A stretch of 64,000 nucleotides of DNA from NCBI GenBank assembly GCA_001598975.1, contig BBXU01000223.1:62001-126000 (forward strand), written 5' to 3'. The position numbers and the translations under genes were made by a program. The first letter of the stretch is position 1, and each line of letters opens with the position of its first letter. Positions 24,701 through 38,831 of the stretch are shown here, in pieces. This DNA comes from Parachlorella kessleri. Lineage: Eukaryota; Chlorophyta; Trebouxiophyceae; Chlorellales; Chlorellaceae. A model generated the notes under the pieces. That model worked only from the letters and a program-made list of their open reading frames with translations, was not told the DNA's origin and did not search any database.

Positions 24701-27700
24701 CAGCCGCAGCCTCCTTGCCCAAAGCCAGCAAGCGAATCAAGGGATCCGCAGCCTGTCCGCGCACCGCCCAGCACTTCCGTTGACAAACTTAAGGAACATC
24801 TCAGTAGGTAAAAGCACAGGAAGCCAGCCAGCCAGTCACTTACTTCCGCCAGCCCTTGTTCCTCAGAGAAGGCTGTCAGCATCTCGCGCACAGCGCCCTC
24901 AGCGTTCGCCTGGATGTGCCTCATGTAGGCTTGCACCACGCCCAGCCCATACTCCGCTATCAGGTCCTGGACCAGCGCAATGCCGCGAGTGTTGGCGGCC
25001 ACCTGCAGTGCGGGGTGGGTGGGTGGGTGGGTGAGTGGTGCCGGCGGCGAGGGGGTTGGGTGCCCTCCAGCGCTAAATAGCTGGAGGTAGAGGACTAGGG
25101 CGGCAGACAGTGCCAGATGCTAGCACACATTGGACAAGGAGTTGGTTGTCCAACCTCGTACTGCAACGCGGATATATCAAGACATGTGTGATATGGTGCC
25201 CTTGCGATGCCACAGAGCCTGCCATGCCCAATAGCGCAGCTGCAGCGAGAGGTTGTCCGGCACCTGCCAACATGCTGCCGACACTCTAACTGTCTACTGG
25301 ACCACTGCACCTGTGCCTTGAGATCCGAAATGTTGTCTCGCAGGTTCCTGGTACCGCTGATGCCCGGTACCCCCAGCTTCCCTGGCGCCAGCAGCAGCTC
25401 TGTCATGCCTTGCTCATCAAACCTGGAGTTGGACATAGGCTACGACCTTCGGGTGCAGATGTGCACACAAGTATACATCGCAGGTCATGAGGAAGCACAC
25501 GGCAGGAAGGAGGGTTCCCTAAGTAGCCTCCACTTGCATGAGTGCTGCCATCTTTATGATGCCATGAGGACGACAGCTCACACCGACACCCAGCACCATC
25601 ACTCGGCAGACTGCACTTCCTGTCCGTGCACAACCACTACTGATTTAGATACGGATGGCCTGCCTCATGCATTCTGGCCGGTGCTGTCACCTGCCGTTGC
25701 GCACAAGCTTGAACGAGATGATGGCGGCCCCCTCCTCCACCAAGGAGTGTGAGTGGGGAGGCATGCTGCCCGGGGAGATGCCACCGATGTCTGCAAAGCA
25801 GGCCCAGCATGGGATCGTGGGTTCATCTCCCTATCCCGCTATCGCAACAGCACCCCCGACTGCAGCAGTTCACTGCGCTGTAGGCCCTTAGGAACAAATC
25901 TGGCATCGAAGAGCCTCGTGCTCCCCCATCAACAGCTGCTTCCTGGTTGTTTTATAGAGCACAGCCTAGGGCTGCTCCCCTTCTCGCCTGCGTGGTGTCC
26001 GCGGGAGGCCACAAAAAACACGATCTGGCCCTGGTTGAAGACGGGAGTCACCACTGTGATGTCGGGGAGGTGGCTGCCGCCCGCCAGCTGAGGGTGATTG
26101 GAGACCAACACGTCGCCCTCCTGCACAGCAACAACAATGTGGAACGCCTGTCCCAATGTACCCCATTGTTTCCAGCGTAAACCGCCGCCCACCTGCGCAG
26201 CATGATAGTCCACCGCAAGTGAGCACTGTTTGTTGGCTCCTGAATACTTTCTCATTCACACGCTGAACGTCTGGTATGGCTAGTCAGCTATGCCCAGGTG
26301 GCCACCCATCACCACGGCGCGCACCATGTTCACTGTCCCAGGGGATCATGGCCTAACACAGGCCAGGGCAGCGTGTCCATATGGACACTGGGAGTGGTGT
26401 CACTAAGTGCTTTTCAGTTTCATTAGAAGTGAAACTCGCCTTCAAACCCTCAGCATGGCCAGCACCATGCGCCCCGTAGTAGCTGATCTGGAACTTGACC
26501 GCTTCCGACATGGCGCCCAGATGCACAGGGAGATGCGGGGCGTTCGACACCAGGTTGCCTGCAAGCAGTTGTAAGAATGTAGCCAGCTGCTTATTCAACT
26601 CTAGCTTCTGGAGCAGCAGTGTAACATGCTTGGTTCTGCGCACCACTGAGGAGCGAATCAGGCAGCTCAGGTCACACCATCAGCAGCCCCAGCCAGCAGC
26701 ACCATCCATCCAAACAAACAAACAAAATGCCCATACCTCGGTCATCAAAGAGCGCGCAGGAGAAGTCCAGTCGCTCTTTGATGTTGACTGAGATGGAGGT
26801 GCGCTGCAGCACTCGGCCCATCTGCTCGGCGATACCCATAAACCTGCAGCGCTGAATAGCTTGTTACATGAGGCGCCTTGTGCCAAGAGCGGGGTCTGCA
26901 TGGGTGACAGCTGTGCTGTGTCTACAAGGCGAAGGGCAAGGGTGTTTCCCACTGCTGTCAGCGAGGGCCATGGCAGGGGGAGGGCCTTGGTTGAGAAAAG
27001 ACTAAGCTATTGTGCAGGCTGGCGCCCCCGTGAGGAGCCTCAGCACCAGGTACAGGGGTGGTCCCGGGGGGGCGGCAAGGTTGCAGTGCCGCACCCCACC
27101 AGGCGGGCACCTAGTCTGCCTCTTTAACTGCTAACCCCCGCTGCAAGTTAAGCTGCAGCTGTTGCGGACAGGAACAGCTATTGCGGATGAACCCATAAGA
27201 GCAACTTGTGTCTGTGGGACTTGCCTGTGAGAGAAGATAGCCAGCTGGATAGGGTCGCATGGCACCTCCTGCTGTGCCTGCTGAGCCTCCTCCTCTACCT
27301 GCTGAGCCTGCTGCGCCAGCTCAATGCGCATATCCCGCTCGGAGGTGATGTGGGCGGTGCAGCCCGGCTCTACCACGATCGTGCTGATCTCGTCTATCAA
27401 TATGGCGGGGCCTGTGGCACGGCAGAATAAGTGCCAGGGGCAATCTAATGGTATCTGGTTAAAATACCTGCTTAAGAGTTGGTACCATTTCAAATGCAAG
27501 CAACCAAAAGGTCACAATAGCTGCGTGCATTCCCAGGCGGACATCAGCTCAGTGATGCTGAACCCACATCCACAAGAGGTGTGGCCGCCGGTGAAGTGGC
27601 CCGCGCTTGGGCTCTTCACGCAGAAGGCACGCACCTGGGACGCAGTGCCCCGGGGCCAGGTCTTTCAGGCGGAAGGCTGGGGTGGGCAGCCGCCCCCCCA

Positions 27701-30700
27701 CCTCAAAGTAGGCGGAGGTGGTGGCAGCCGGGGCGGGCAGCGGGCCTGCAGAAGCAGCTTGACAGAGCAGCTTGCAAGCTATCGACCCTGCACTGCCACC
27801 GCTGCAGCAGCATGCCGATTTTCCTGGCGGAGGAGAAGTGGCAGGGTGTTGGCAGGGCATCCTAGTCTAGTCCAGTCCAACAGCGTACCGCTACCTGACT
27901 AGGCTGCTGTGGGTCCCCCAAGTGGGGCCAACAGAAAGCCAGGATGTACTCTGCCTACAAAGCACAGGATCCAAGTACCTCACCACCCTCAGCATGCTGA
28001 ATGGCCGTGAGCCAGCCAGGGCCTCCCATATAGGAGTTATCAGAAGCAGGCCCAGGGCTGACATAACCAGGCCGACTCGCCATCTGGGCGGATAATCATT
28101 TATACTTGGTAGAGACATGAAGCTCTGGGGTCACACCTCACCACGCCATGCACAGGGCACCCATCCCCTACCTCGCCACCAGGTTCACCCACCGGGTGCA
28201 GTCATAGTCCCAGCCAGGGCTGGCAGCTCGATGCTCCTGCCGGTTGCTCGCACTCGGGCGTCGTCTACAATCACCACCCTCCCCTCCAGCACAAACCCAA
28301 ACTCGCGCTGCACCAGGCACACATGGGCACACCGAGTCATAAAAGGCATCGGGGCCCCTTCAAGATGGATGAGTTGGATGCCCAAGGACGGCAAGCGACC
28401 CTCACGGGACGCACCACTCCAAGATGCGCACGCTGGAGAGCAACTCCGGGCCACTACAAAATCCCCTCATCCTAATCCCTCCTAGATTCTAGGAGGACTG
28501 GATGGCCCAAAGCATTGGTGAGCTGGGGTGGTGGAAAAGCTAGCAAACACGCCAACTTGCACTGCTAGATGTGCTTCTACACGGGGATGGGCAACCATTG
28601 CGAAATCCCTGGCAACAAGCACCTGGTAGGCTTCTCGGAAGGCTTCAGAGTAGTCACCAGTGGGAGGGCAGGGCGTCATGATGGGCACATCTGTACCGTC
28701 GTACCGCAGGTTAAGGTACCGCTGGGTCTGTATCTGCCTAGGGGTGAAGCCCTGCATGCCAAAGGCGTCCCAAGCCAACAACGATTGCCCCAAAGCTCTT
28801 CCACGGCTTGTAGCGAGTTTAGATGTGGGTAAGGCAAGCATGCAGGCGGATGCCACCACTACCTCAGCTAGCTACTAGTGCGAAAGCAATCGTGCAAAGG
28901 CAAGCATGGAAATGACCTGTCCCGCCAACATGCTCAGTCCTGAACCCGAAAAACTTGTCCTACCCATGTTGCCAAAATGTTTCAAGCCTGCCCCACATGC
29001 GATGGTCCCTCCTGGCAAGCCAGAGACGACCACAGGTATAGTACCTTCCTATGTTCCCAATCTCAGTTCCCTGACTCCTGCACTCATATGTCATTCTCAC
29101 CTGCTCCAAGAGCCTGGCCTCGGCCTGCTGCTGGAGCGAGTCCAGCCTGGCGCTTAGCTCGGGCATGGATGACTCACCCAAGGACACAGCACAGGGCTCC
29201 TGCAGGCCAGCCGCCCTAGAAGGCCCCCTTATGGAAAAACCCCACGTGATGGCATAGTCTCTAAATACATAGTCTCTAGAACCACAGTCCTTACACGCAA
29301 AGTCTTGAGCACAGGGATGCCTAGACTGACAGCTAAGCCCACCACCAGCAAGTCACAAGCCTGCAGGCTGATCCAGGCTGCCTTGGCAGCCAAAGGCGCA
29401 GACACACAAGTAATTTAAAGATCTGCTTCTCAAAAACTCCTCAACTTTTTGCCCCACGCAAGCCTTGTGAGGACGCACTTGCTCCCAGCTACTTGAAGGC
29501 CCCCTCCCCGCCCTGGGGCCTATAGGCTGCCATAGCCTTGCAATAACCACACCCACACTTCCTCACGATGTCTCTAATCATATAGGGCGCCCACCTGGGC
29601 TTCTTGCACCACCTCAGCCAGCCCAATCCCCACTGCAGACAGGATGCCAGCATAGCGGTGCACAAAGATGGTACGGATGCCCAGCGCCTTGGCTATGGCG
29701 CAGGCATGCTGCCCGCCCGCCCCGCCAAAACAGGCGAGCACATGCTGGGTCACGTCATAGCCCTGCGGCAGGCACAGCAGGCGCAGCAGGGCGGAGCATG
29801 TCTGGCAGCTGGAGCAAAGCAGGCCCAAACACGGGGTGATGGCATCGCTTGCAGAACACAGCGTCGTGCACGCATAGGCGAGTGACGCGGGAAGCGGTGA
29901 ACCGAAGTACTGAGACCCTTTAACGCTTGCTTGGCCCTTACTGATTCCCTTTAATGCAGGGACCCACTCAGGACATAGCTGGCTGGGACCATGGTGCGAC
30001 CATGACTCGGCCAGTGGTCAGGCATTCACATAACATATAGGTTGGCTGCGGCTGTTTCCATGACGTACACCCAAAGAACCCATGCAGCCGCTTGCACTTC
30101 CACCTCCACAACGGGACCTAGCAGGCTGCAACCTTCATAAGACACAACCAAAAGACACTCCCAGCAGCCACTCCTCAGCCTCCTACCTTCATCTGGGTGA
30201 GTGCCCGGATGGGCCTGCACATGGCCTCATTCGCCACCTGGATGAACCCCATCGCCACCTCATCAACCGTCTTGCCGCCCTCACCACTGCCGCCCTTGCC
30301 GCCACCGCCGTAGGCGTTAACCTCGGCAGTGATCTGCTCTAGGGCATGCCTGCGACGGTTTACATGATATATGTGGTCATCACGACTGCGCCAGGGCATG
30401 CCTGCCAGGGTGCAAGCTGCATGGGGTGGAAGTCACTGTGGCCGACACAGAAGCTCGTTCACTGCTTTGGGTAAACAAAGAAATGGAGATATGAAATACC
30501 ATGTATCAAGTGTCTGGCATGGGAGGCAGTCGGCTACCTCTCGCCAAGCTGCCACTCTCTGCCCACCAGTAGAAAGGGCAGCAGGGCAAAGCTCAGTGCC
30601 ACAGATAGGGCACACCAAGCACAAAAATTCCTAGTAAGCTTCGAGAAGAACATTCTGGGCTAAAGAGGGCAGGCCAGCTTGTCAGTAATCAGCCCCCTTC

Positions 30701-33700
30701 GGGTGCCCACTCGTTGCTTACCAGCCATGCACCATCTCGCCCCAGTGCTGCCCTAGGCTCTGGCTAATCCACTACACCTGGGACGCTGGCAACAACAGAA
30801 ACACAAAGTAGACCCTTAACGTACGCTTTGGTCCCCAACCACATGCACCATACCCACAGCACACCACACCACTGCCAACCAACCCACCGGGCCCCTTCCT
30901 CATCCAGAGGCTCGTCCTCCCGGGGCCCAAAGATGTGCGGGAAGAAGGAGGGCAGGATGCGCCCCAGCACCAAATTCGCGTCGGTCACTGCCGGGTAGCC
31001 GCCCTTGCGATAGCAGATCGGTCCGGGGTGGGCGCCGGCAGACTCGGGGCCAACCTGCGTGGGAGCCGGCGCCAAGCGGGGGTTGCTTGGCATCACCAGG
31101 CAAGCTGGCTGCAGGCTGACCAGGATGGTAAAGCAGACAGGTAGCAGGGGAGGAGGTAGACGTCCACCAAGAGGGAGTCTGCCTCTCATGGCAAGATCCC
31201 ACCACTGGCAGTGCTGCCAGGCTGGAAGAACATGTAGAAGCTGCTCCCTGCATAGGCATACGCTGCAAAACACAACTAGCACCCGCCGACAGGCAGGGCC
31301 TTGCATGCCTAGCTGCGTTCCCTCCGCACCTGGAACACCCCTGACCGGAAGAACAGCCGGCTGCCGCCGCCCGCTGCCACCGTGTTAATGTCCAGCTGCG
31401 GGGCCTGGATGGTCACCCCAGCCGTGGTGCTCTCAAAGACATGCTCGTAGGCACCCGCGTAGCGTGACACGTCTGTCGAGGTCCCCCCCATGTCAAAGCC
31501 GATGACCTGGGGGTGCCACTGCTGCTCTGCAGGCTGCCCTGCCCACCGGGTGGTGGTTGCATAGCCCACATAGCCGCCTGCAGCAGCAGGCACAGCAGAG
31601 GTAATTCCTTTCCACCTGGACAGTTCTGGATGGGTTTCGAAGCAGGAAGAGTTGGTCGGATCGTCGTTGAGTCAAGGCGCCAGTGGAATTAGGAGGTAGA
31701 ATTTATATTAGACATCCCTACATCCTTCAGTTCGCCCCTCAGCCTGCCCATTACAACTTTGCCCCTGGATGCTCCACCCAGGGGGGGCAACAAGCCCTAG
31801 ATGCAGTCCCACAGGCCCCAAGTGCACAGCAGCGTCTGAGCACACGGAGCTCACCATAGTGTGTGGGTTTGAGCTGCAGGGCAGCATAGGACGGATGGTG
31901 CGCTATCATGGGTCTGGTCTAGCCCTGGACAAGCAAGGAACCCTGGCCAGCGGGCGCACCTGCGGGCCCAGACAGGATGGCCTTGTGCCCGGAGAACTCG
32001 GTCACATCTGCCAGGCCCCCGTCCGACTGCATGAAGTACACGGGCACCGACTTGAGGCCCTCGTCAAAGCCGGACTGGAAGGTCTCGATGTACCTGCACG
32101 GCGGGACGGCAACAGGCATGCCGCTCCGTTGGGCAGGGAAGTGCAAACACAAAGACATGTGGGGTTCTGTTGGGGCGGTAGTTGAGCAAAAGCAAGGCGC
32201 TTGCGTTCCCCCCTCACTTAAGAACGACACCCAGAGGCTTCCTTCCATGGGATGGAGGGAGGGGAACTCATCTACACTAGGAAGATGCCAATTGCTCTCG
32301 CCTGCAACCCAAGATCGTGGGACAGCACGTGTAGTTTAGCCGAGCCTCGGCGCAGCAGCACACCCGGCTACCACTGAGGGAGTGCATGCCTTGCCTCATG
32401 ATGTGGGGTGTAAGATAGGCATCTGCTGCCGCGGTGAACCCTCGGGGCACCATCTTGACCATGGGCATCACAACTGACGAAAGGGAAATCTGCAGTATGG
32501 AAGTTAGGGCAGATGGGCGGTAAGGTGCCATGAAGACTAGACGCAGCACACACCAGTCTGTCTACAGACAATGTGACAGCATCTCCTTGACAGAGATCTG
32601 TTCCACACACAGACGAACGACACCCTTTTGATCAAACTATTGACAGGGGAGGGATCAAGTACAGTGCTATGATGACTTAGTCACTGGACATTATCTATGA
32701 GCTGCCCACCTGGCTAAAGCCCATGCTGCGAGCCAGCTCCCCAATCCGCTTTTCATGCTCAGGGTAGATGGCCGCATGCTTGAGCACCACAGCAATGCTC
32801 GTGATGCCTGCTGCAAGGACTGCCTGCACTCAGGCACGTCCCACGGCCCCCACCCTTGGCACGTGGGCACTTCAAACCTTCAGCCCCCACTTCCAACAGC
32901 CTGGGGCACAGGAGACATTTGCAGGCCAAGCATACAGCCGGACGGCAAGGGCGCCTGCAAAAGTTGTTCTGTGCAGGTGTAGGGCCCGACATGCACACCA
33001 AAAAGTCGAGCGATCGCACCTCCAGGTCCTTCCGCGCTGCTGCCAGGTCAGGAGCCCTCCGCACCACCACCGCCTCCCCTGTGACCCCCACAGCCGTCTC
33101 CCCTTCGAGACCATACCGCTGCCCGTCACCCTTAGGGTCTCTCCCAGCTCTCCTGCACCCATTCATGGAAGGCAGCAAACCAAATGAACGACCGGCGGTG
33201 TACCCTGCCGTGTGAATTGTGTATTGTCAATGCGCAGCCTCGTGACGCAACCCGCCTTTCCACTGACTAGTCACAGCACCGAAGGTCCAAGCCCTTTAAT
33301 AGGGTTAACTCCCAAACACAGTTCCTATAGCCCGCGTTACGAGCTGGCATGCTCCATGACATGGAACCACGGACGGCCTGCATTGCACTTGGGTGGACCT
33401 TTCACAGAATCTAGTAAACTACATATCAATATTCTTACAAGTATAACACACACCAAAATGTGCATAGAAATCAGTGAAACTGGGTCCGCCCACTGGCACC
33501 ATCAGACACTCACGTGGACGGCTCCTCCCCAAGCGGCAGCACCACCTGCTCATTCACCTCCACTACCGTCTCATACAGGACCTCAGGCGTGCGTATCTCC
33601 AGGTCAAATATGTTGGGCCGAGACTGGTTGCCAACTGCAGGAAAGAAGCACTACGGTACTCTTGATGAGGGAGGCACTTGCCAGCAGGACGGATGAGACG

Positions 33701-34361
33701 GATGAAACAGGATGCTGGAGACAGCTACCACGGCAGGCATGTGTTGCCTTACAGCCTTTCTTTGGGGGGTGCACGGCCCAGCAAAGCAGGGGAGGATCCT
33801 CATTTCGTCACCCAACCCGGGCAGTTGCCAAGGGGAGGCTGCTTACTGTGCAACAGGTCTCGGAAGCCCCGCGTCACAACAAGGGCGCACCGCTCGCCCT
33901 TGCGCTCCAGGAGAGCGTTGGTGGCCACCTGAAGGCAAGGCAGGCAGCTTTGCTGGAGAAGAGCACCGCTATAGAGATTGGCAGTTCCCTTTCGAAACTC
34001 CATAGCCTTGCCAGCAGAGTTTGCAGATGACATCCGGCAGGAGGCAACCCCTCCGCGCTGTCTGCAACTGGGTTGGCCACACGGCAGCGCAGCGCACCGT
34101 GGTGCCCATCCTGATGGCAGCAACCCTGGAGGTGTCCAGGGGGCTGCCGCGTGGGTGTGGCACGCCAGTGCAGGCCTCCAACACCCTTCTTATGCCTTCC
34201 CGAGGCGCGTCAGGGTAATTGGCCGGGTCCACGGACAGCAGCTTCAGCACGCGCTCATGCTGCTGCCCTTGCTCGTCCTCATATTCGGCAAAAACGTCCG
34301 TGAATGTTCCCCCTCTGTCGATGCTAAATCTAAAGTTTCTGAGACCGTCGCTGCGGCCCAT
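21752..34361 (-). CDS. OXP1: 5-oxoprolinase, ATP-hydrolysing (fused hydantoinase A and B)
   Basis: Converts 5-oxo-L-proline to glutamate at the cost of ATP, in the cytosolic recycling of glutathione. The single chain contains both halves found as separate subunits in many bacteria. About 29 exons, approximate: 34361-34098, 33928-33847, 33640-33512, 33150-33025, 32810-32711, 32490-32397, 32094-31959, 31583-31330, 31053-30891, 30353-30198, 29765-29594, 29206-29102, 28756-28631, 28298-28192, 27740-27648, 27410-27225, 26843-26740, 26556-26450, 26119-25978, 25797-25690, 25424-25319, 25001-24842, 24581-24478, 24161-24014, 23692-23584, 23237-23140, 22900-22803, 22448-22240 and 21958-21752. Hydantoinase A marks: [16 protein letters not shown] at the start and [14 protein letters not shown] near 31490. 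Hydantoinase B marks: [71 protein letters not shown]. The C-terminus has [10 protein letters not shown] and then a Gln/Ser tail. The ATG at 34361 precedes the conserved start. The exon ending near 32397 appears to use a GC donor. No key motif appears lost, so I expect a working enzyme. Confidence 0.92.
25005..25038. repeat. GGGT microsatellite in an oxoprolinase intron
   Basis: Several GGGT units in a row on the plus strand between two coding exons. Such G-runs could form a quadruplex, but no function is indicated. Confidence 0.6.
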
Positions 34362-35386
34362 GTTGGGCAACTGAGCGAACCCTTCGAAAGGCGTGATAAT
34401 CGGCAGTCAGTAGCACAGCTACTTTTATCCCGGCCGGATAGAATAGATGTTTGTATGCAAGTTCTTCACCTTTGACAGGGGATCACCAGATCGGGCACCA
34501 AATGGACACAGAGGTGTGAGGGCGCAGGCGCCGAGAGTCCAAGCTTTGTACATGCCAGGTTTTGGAACCCTCCCTTTTTCCTATATCATAGCGTGTAAAT
34601 GCCTTGCCAGGGGAAATAGATGGATCAGGGGGCTTTAGTCGACCTGAGTGCCCGTTTGGGAGGGATGCAAGGCAGCCTTATGTCTTTAGGACATACACCA
34701 GGCCTACTCTAACAACCCTACTGTGGACTGTGCTACTCACGTGCTAACCTCACTCAAACCTACAAGCGGAAGGACGAAACGACTTATTCTGCTTCCAGGC
34801 ACATTGCGCCAGCAACCTACTTTGTACATGCTTACCCACCCACCCACGCAAATGAGGATTCTCATGCTGCACTCCATTCAGCTTCCAACGCCGCTGCTAC
34901 CTACCGCTAAGTCATACCTGTTTCTGCTAACAACAGTGGAAGTGTCTATGGAAACCATATCAATGAAACGTAAGCAAAGCAGGAAGAATGCACACCAACG
35001 GTACAGCCGCAAAGCACTTAAAGGCCCCCCAACTGCACGGCAACAAACCCCCAGAATATGCAGCTCGGTCTGGAACTCGGTCATTTGTGATTTTCAGCTC
35101 GGTCTAAAAATCACAAGGGTTGTGCAATAGCACATAAGAGACAGGGAAAGCAGCTGACCACGTTTTTCACACACCTGCAACAAAAGGAAACCAGCGACAA
35201 GGCAAACCAACCCTGCAACGAATCAGAAAAACGTACAAGGCCACCTACTACCAGTGTTACTGGCCCAAGTAAATGCAATACATGCAACACAGCTAAATGG
35301 GCAGTCATGAGAGTCGGGGCTGTCTTGGTGGCAGAACCATTGCCTACACCAGACGACGGTCGTGGGCGTTTGCCTTGGTGGTCCTG
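34362..35386. other. Intergenic, no gene seen
   Basis: About 1 kb between the start of the oxoprolinase and the stop of the sirtuin, both on the minus strand. It should hold the oxoprolinase promoter and sirtuin 3' UTR. It is less GC-rich than the flanks. A 135-codon plus-strand frame at 34723-35130 has no domain and no splice context. Confidence 0.5.
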
Positions 35387-38300
35387 TCAGAGATTTGCCT
35401 CGGAAGGCGGCCCTGCCTCGATGAGTTGGTTGAGCTCTTCCTCCCACCCCAGGAGCTTGGCAAGATCCATCACCCCCGCATCGCAGTCGCCTTCACAAAA
35501 CACATCCCTGCAGGTCAGCCAAATGATTAGCGATACCCTCTCTGTCCGTGGCTTGTGATGATCCTTAGGCACGATGGACGCATGATAAACTCCATTCACT
35601 GGCTTTCATAAGTTTGTGAGGGGCACATGTGGTGTGGGCCGCAGAAACAAACAGCCCCCGGCCACCCAACCAGCCAGCCATGCTCTGTCAGACTGGTGCT
35701 TGTCTAAAACTGCAAGCCTACCGATAGTTGCCCTCATCAAAGTTGAAGCCCTTGTTGAAGCCAGACACCCGCAGGTACGGGTCAACCTCCCCGGCGCGCT
35801 CCCGGTTGATCAACACCCGCGGCGTCTCGGCTGGGACGCGGTCTGCAGGCCACGAGAACTCACCGAAGCGGCTGGGTGAAACTGTAGCTCTGAGACGGCT
35901 CTGCCCGCAACGCACCAGTAAGCGGGACAGAGCAGCGCAGCGCAGCGCATGCAGATGCCAAAAGGAAGGCAGCAGCTGCGGTAGGTAACCCATGTAGGCT
36001 GACCTCCCATGCCTGCCTGTCACCATCAGTCATGAAGTAGTCCTTTGCATGAAATGTGCCTGTAGTCACTCACCAATCAGCGAGGCAAAGGGCTGCACCA
36101 CCAGGGAGGTGCCCATGACTATCAGCAAGTCCGTTTTTGGGAGATCCTCCGGCACCTGCTGCCAGAACCTCTCGGGCAGGTTTTCGCCAAAGAACCTGCA
36201 GGCGCACAATGTTGTGTGAAGGGCAGTGGAAGACTTCCTTTACTAGTTTCAGCAAGTACTGTGTCCGCCAACACATGCCTACGGCGCATGCAGCCACCCA
36301 AAGCTTTGTGGGGCCCATGCAGACGGAGCAGTCTTCCTGTCGCAGTCACAAGGCGTGGCGCGAGGACTTGCCACAGAGCCGATTCACCACAGTACTCATG
36401 ATAGCATAGGCGGCACTTACACAATGTCTGGCTTCACCAGGCCACGGCAGCCCTGCAGCATCACAACAACTGAGAAGCCTTCAGTAGCTGGTACTCCACA
36501 CATGGGTGCCTATTTGAATAGCAGGGCTCCAGTGGATAGAGAGCCGTCCATGGCACCGTTGCGATGCAGGTTGAAGCACGTGGCAGCGATGTCAGTTGCC
36601 ATTACCCTAGCTCTGGCTATCTCGTTACATTCGTTCCAAACCATTTCAGCACCAAAACAGTTCCAGCCCTGGGTCAGGCGACCACCCCACCAGCCCAAAC
36701 ACTTTCCGCTTTCACCAGTGCGACACTGGGAACTGTGATGCAGAACCGGCCAAGTGCCTAAATCCACCACTGCAGCAGGCCTACCGATAGAGGACAGAGC
36801 ACCCATACGCCAGGAAAACGCGGCCATGGTTTTCCTTCTCAGCAGGCAGAGCAGGGCTGCAGCGGATGGGCCGATAGAAGCACTCCACTAGAGTCGTGTC
36901 AGAGAAGGCCGCACCTACGCCCACCTTTTTGGTGCAATAGCAGGGGCTGCCCTCCCCAGCAAACACGGCCCTGCGCACATGCCCCACGCTGTGGGCCAGG
37001 CCGCAGCGTATGCAGCGTGCGCTGTCAAAGTTGCCGTGGGCCGCCACCACCGCATCCTTGGGCAGGCCCGCCTGGTGCTCTAGGGAGTCAATGTTCTGCA
37101 TCACAGCAACAAAACAACAAAGTACAGTACAACAGGGAGCCCCTCTCGCTGCTTCAGGGAATTGATGTTCTGACACGCATTCAGGCACAAATGCGTACGA
37201 AATGTAGAGGGCACTTGCCATGGATGGCCGCAACCGTATCCTTGGGAAGCTGTGCATGCGTGTGCTTCATTGTAGTCAGTGGTGAACCCGGGCTAAGGGT
37301 ACGCTTAGCAAGCACTGGTAGGGCCGTAAAGTTTATGACGCCTGGTTCACCCCAATGAACAATAAGTGGGAGTCGACACAAACCAAGATAGTTAGACAGA
37401 GACTCTCCCCAGGCACATACACGGCAAACACAAGAAGTGGTCCAACAAGGCAAGGCACTTCGCATGCAAGCCCAGGTGGCTCATGACATAAGCACGCACA
37501 TAGCCAGGCTGAGTGTCCGGCCTCCGGCTGTCGATGACATACGAGGCAGAGCACTCTGCGTGTCCATAACCGAAAGATTGAAAGAGAGGCCTCCGTCTGA
37601 CCAAGGGCCCTACCTGTGTGAAGCACCTCAGCAGAAGGCCTTTCTTGTGCAGCAGCCGCATGAAGTAGTGGGTGGGCGTGGGGTTGAAGGTGCCCGGGAA
37701 GAGCTCCTGTGGCACCCAACAAAACGCGTCAATAGCAATCTGGTACACCTCTGTTCCGTCAAGGATGCCAGTGGTAAGCACCCAATCTTAATGACGACAA
37801 CACCACGTAAAGAAGAGCTCAGGTCAAGCTGACTCACACACAGATCACGCACAGACACCAACCTACTTAAGTGCAGCCCATGCCGGATCACCTTGGCCAG
37901 CAGGAAGAATGGTCGGGGGTTGGCTTTGAAAAAGTCGATCTCAAACACTGCCTGGGGATAGGGGAGGTTGTACTTCTCCAGCTTGTGGTACAGCCCAGAG
38001 CCGGGTGTGCGGAAGTCGGGGATACCAGCTGAGACGCTGATGCCCGCGCCGCACATGCACACGATGCGCCGTGCCTTGCCTGTACCAGAGAGGTTGGACC
38101 AAACAGGGCAGGATCGACCGCAGGAACTTGTCCAAATACAAGAACTATGAGGGGTCACAGACCAGCTCCCAGGCAAGAAACTGCCCAGCTCTGAGTAAGG
38201 GCAACTGAGGCCTGTTATGTGTGCAAATGCCGGGCTCTCACAAACTGCATGCACCGCGCTGGCCAATACAAGGGAATGTGCACACGGGTGGGGTGATGTT

Positions 38301-38831
38301 GGGCAGGGGATGGCTGGGGGGCGAAGGGGGCTATGCGAGGGATACTCATGAAGGTTTATCGATTGATGGTGAAGCATGGGACACCCTGGAGTCTTTTGTG
38401 CAAGGCAAGCCTCAGACGGACCCTTGCTATGAACCCACCCCATACACAAATAGGCACAACTGATAGCATGTTACACACCATAGGACTTAAGAACTCACAT
38501 ACAGATGCGAGCCCTGGCGACTGGAACGGCTGTCAGGGCAGGTGGCAACGGCAGACCAGTAGCAGGAGCGGCATGCAGCTTGCAAGACTGCTACATGGCA
38601 CACCTCATCTACCTGACACCTAGCGAATTTGGCGCTTCCCAGTGCCACGTCAGGCGAGCATCTTCCCTTGATATCCGTACCTGACTTGATAAGCTCAGCC
38701 ACCCCTTGCAGGTCAAAGCTGGGCAGCAGCTGCTCCCGCACCTGCAGGCCCAACAATAGCTGCTTAGCCTTCGAGGCACAGCGCAGGAAAGGCCGGCAGG
38801 CGTTCGTCCCCTGACATTGCTGTATAGCGTA
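35387..38831 (-). CDS. Class I sirtuin (SIRT2/Hst2-like NAD-dependent deacylase)
   Basis: NAD-dependent protein deacetylase. Exons: a first recognised one ending at 38681 (open upstream to 38831), then 38079-37892, 37706-37614, 37095-36925, 36452-36421, 36195-36074, 35842-35722 and 35507-35387 (stop TGA). All internal joins are in frame. NAD-binding [20 protein letters not shown], then [54 protein letters not shown] and the catalytic His in VVAAHGNF are all present. The zinc site has C-I-R-C and a second cluster reading [16 protein letters not shown] across an intron, then [27 protein letters not shown] and LINRE. The order and wording match SIRT2/Hst2 rather than the SIRT4-6 classes. The start codon was not found: the frame upstream of [20 protein letters not shown] has a stop at 38834 and no ATG, so at least one 5' exon is missing from this model. 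Confidence 0.87.

Noticed and set aside
27960..28030. Extra oxoprolinase exon ([12 protein letters not shown] on the minus strand)
   Set aside because: Phase does not clearly connect with the flanking exons and the family has no matching segment there.
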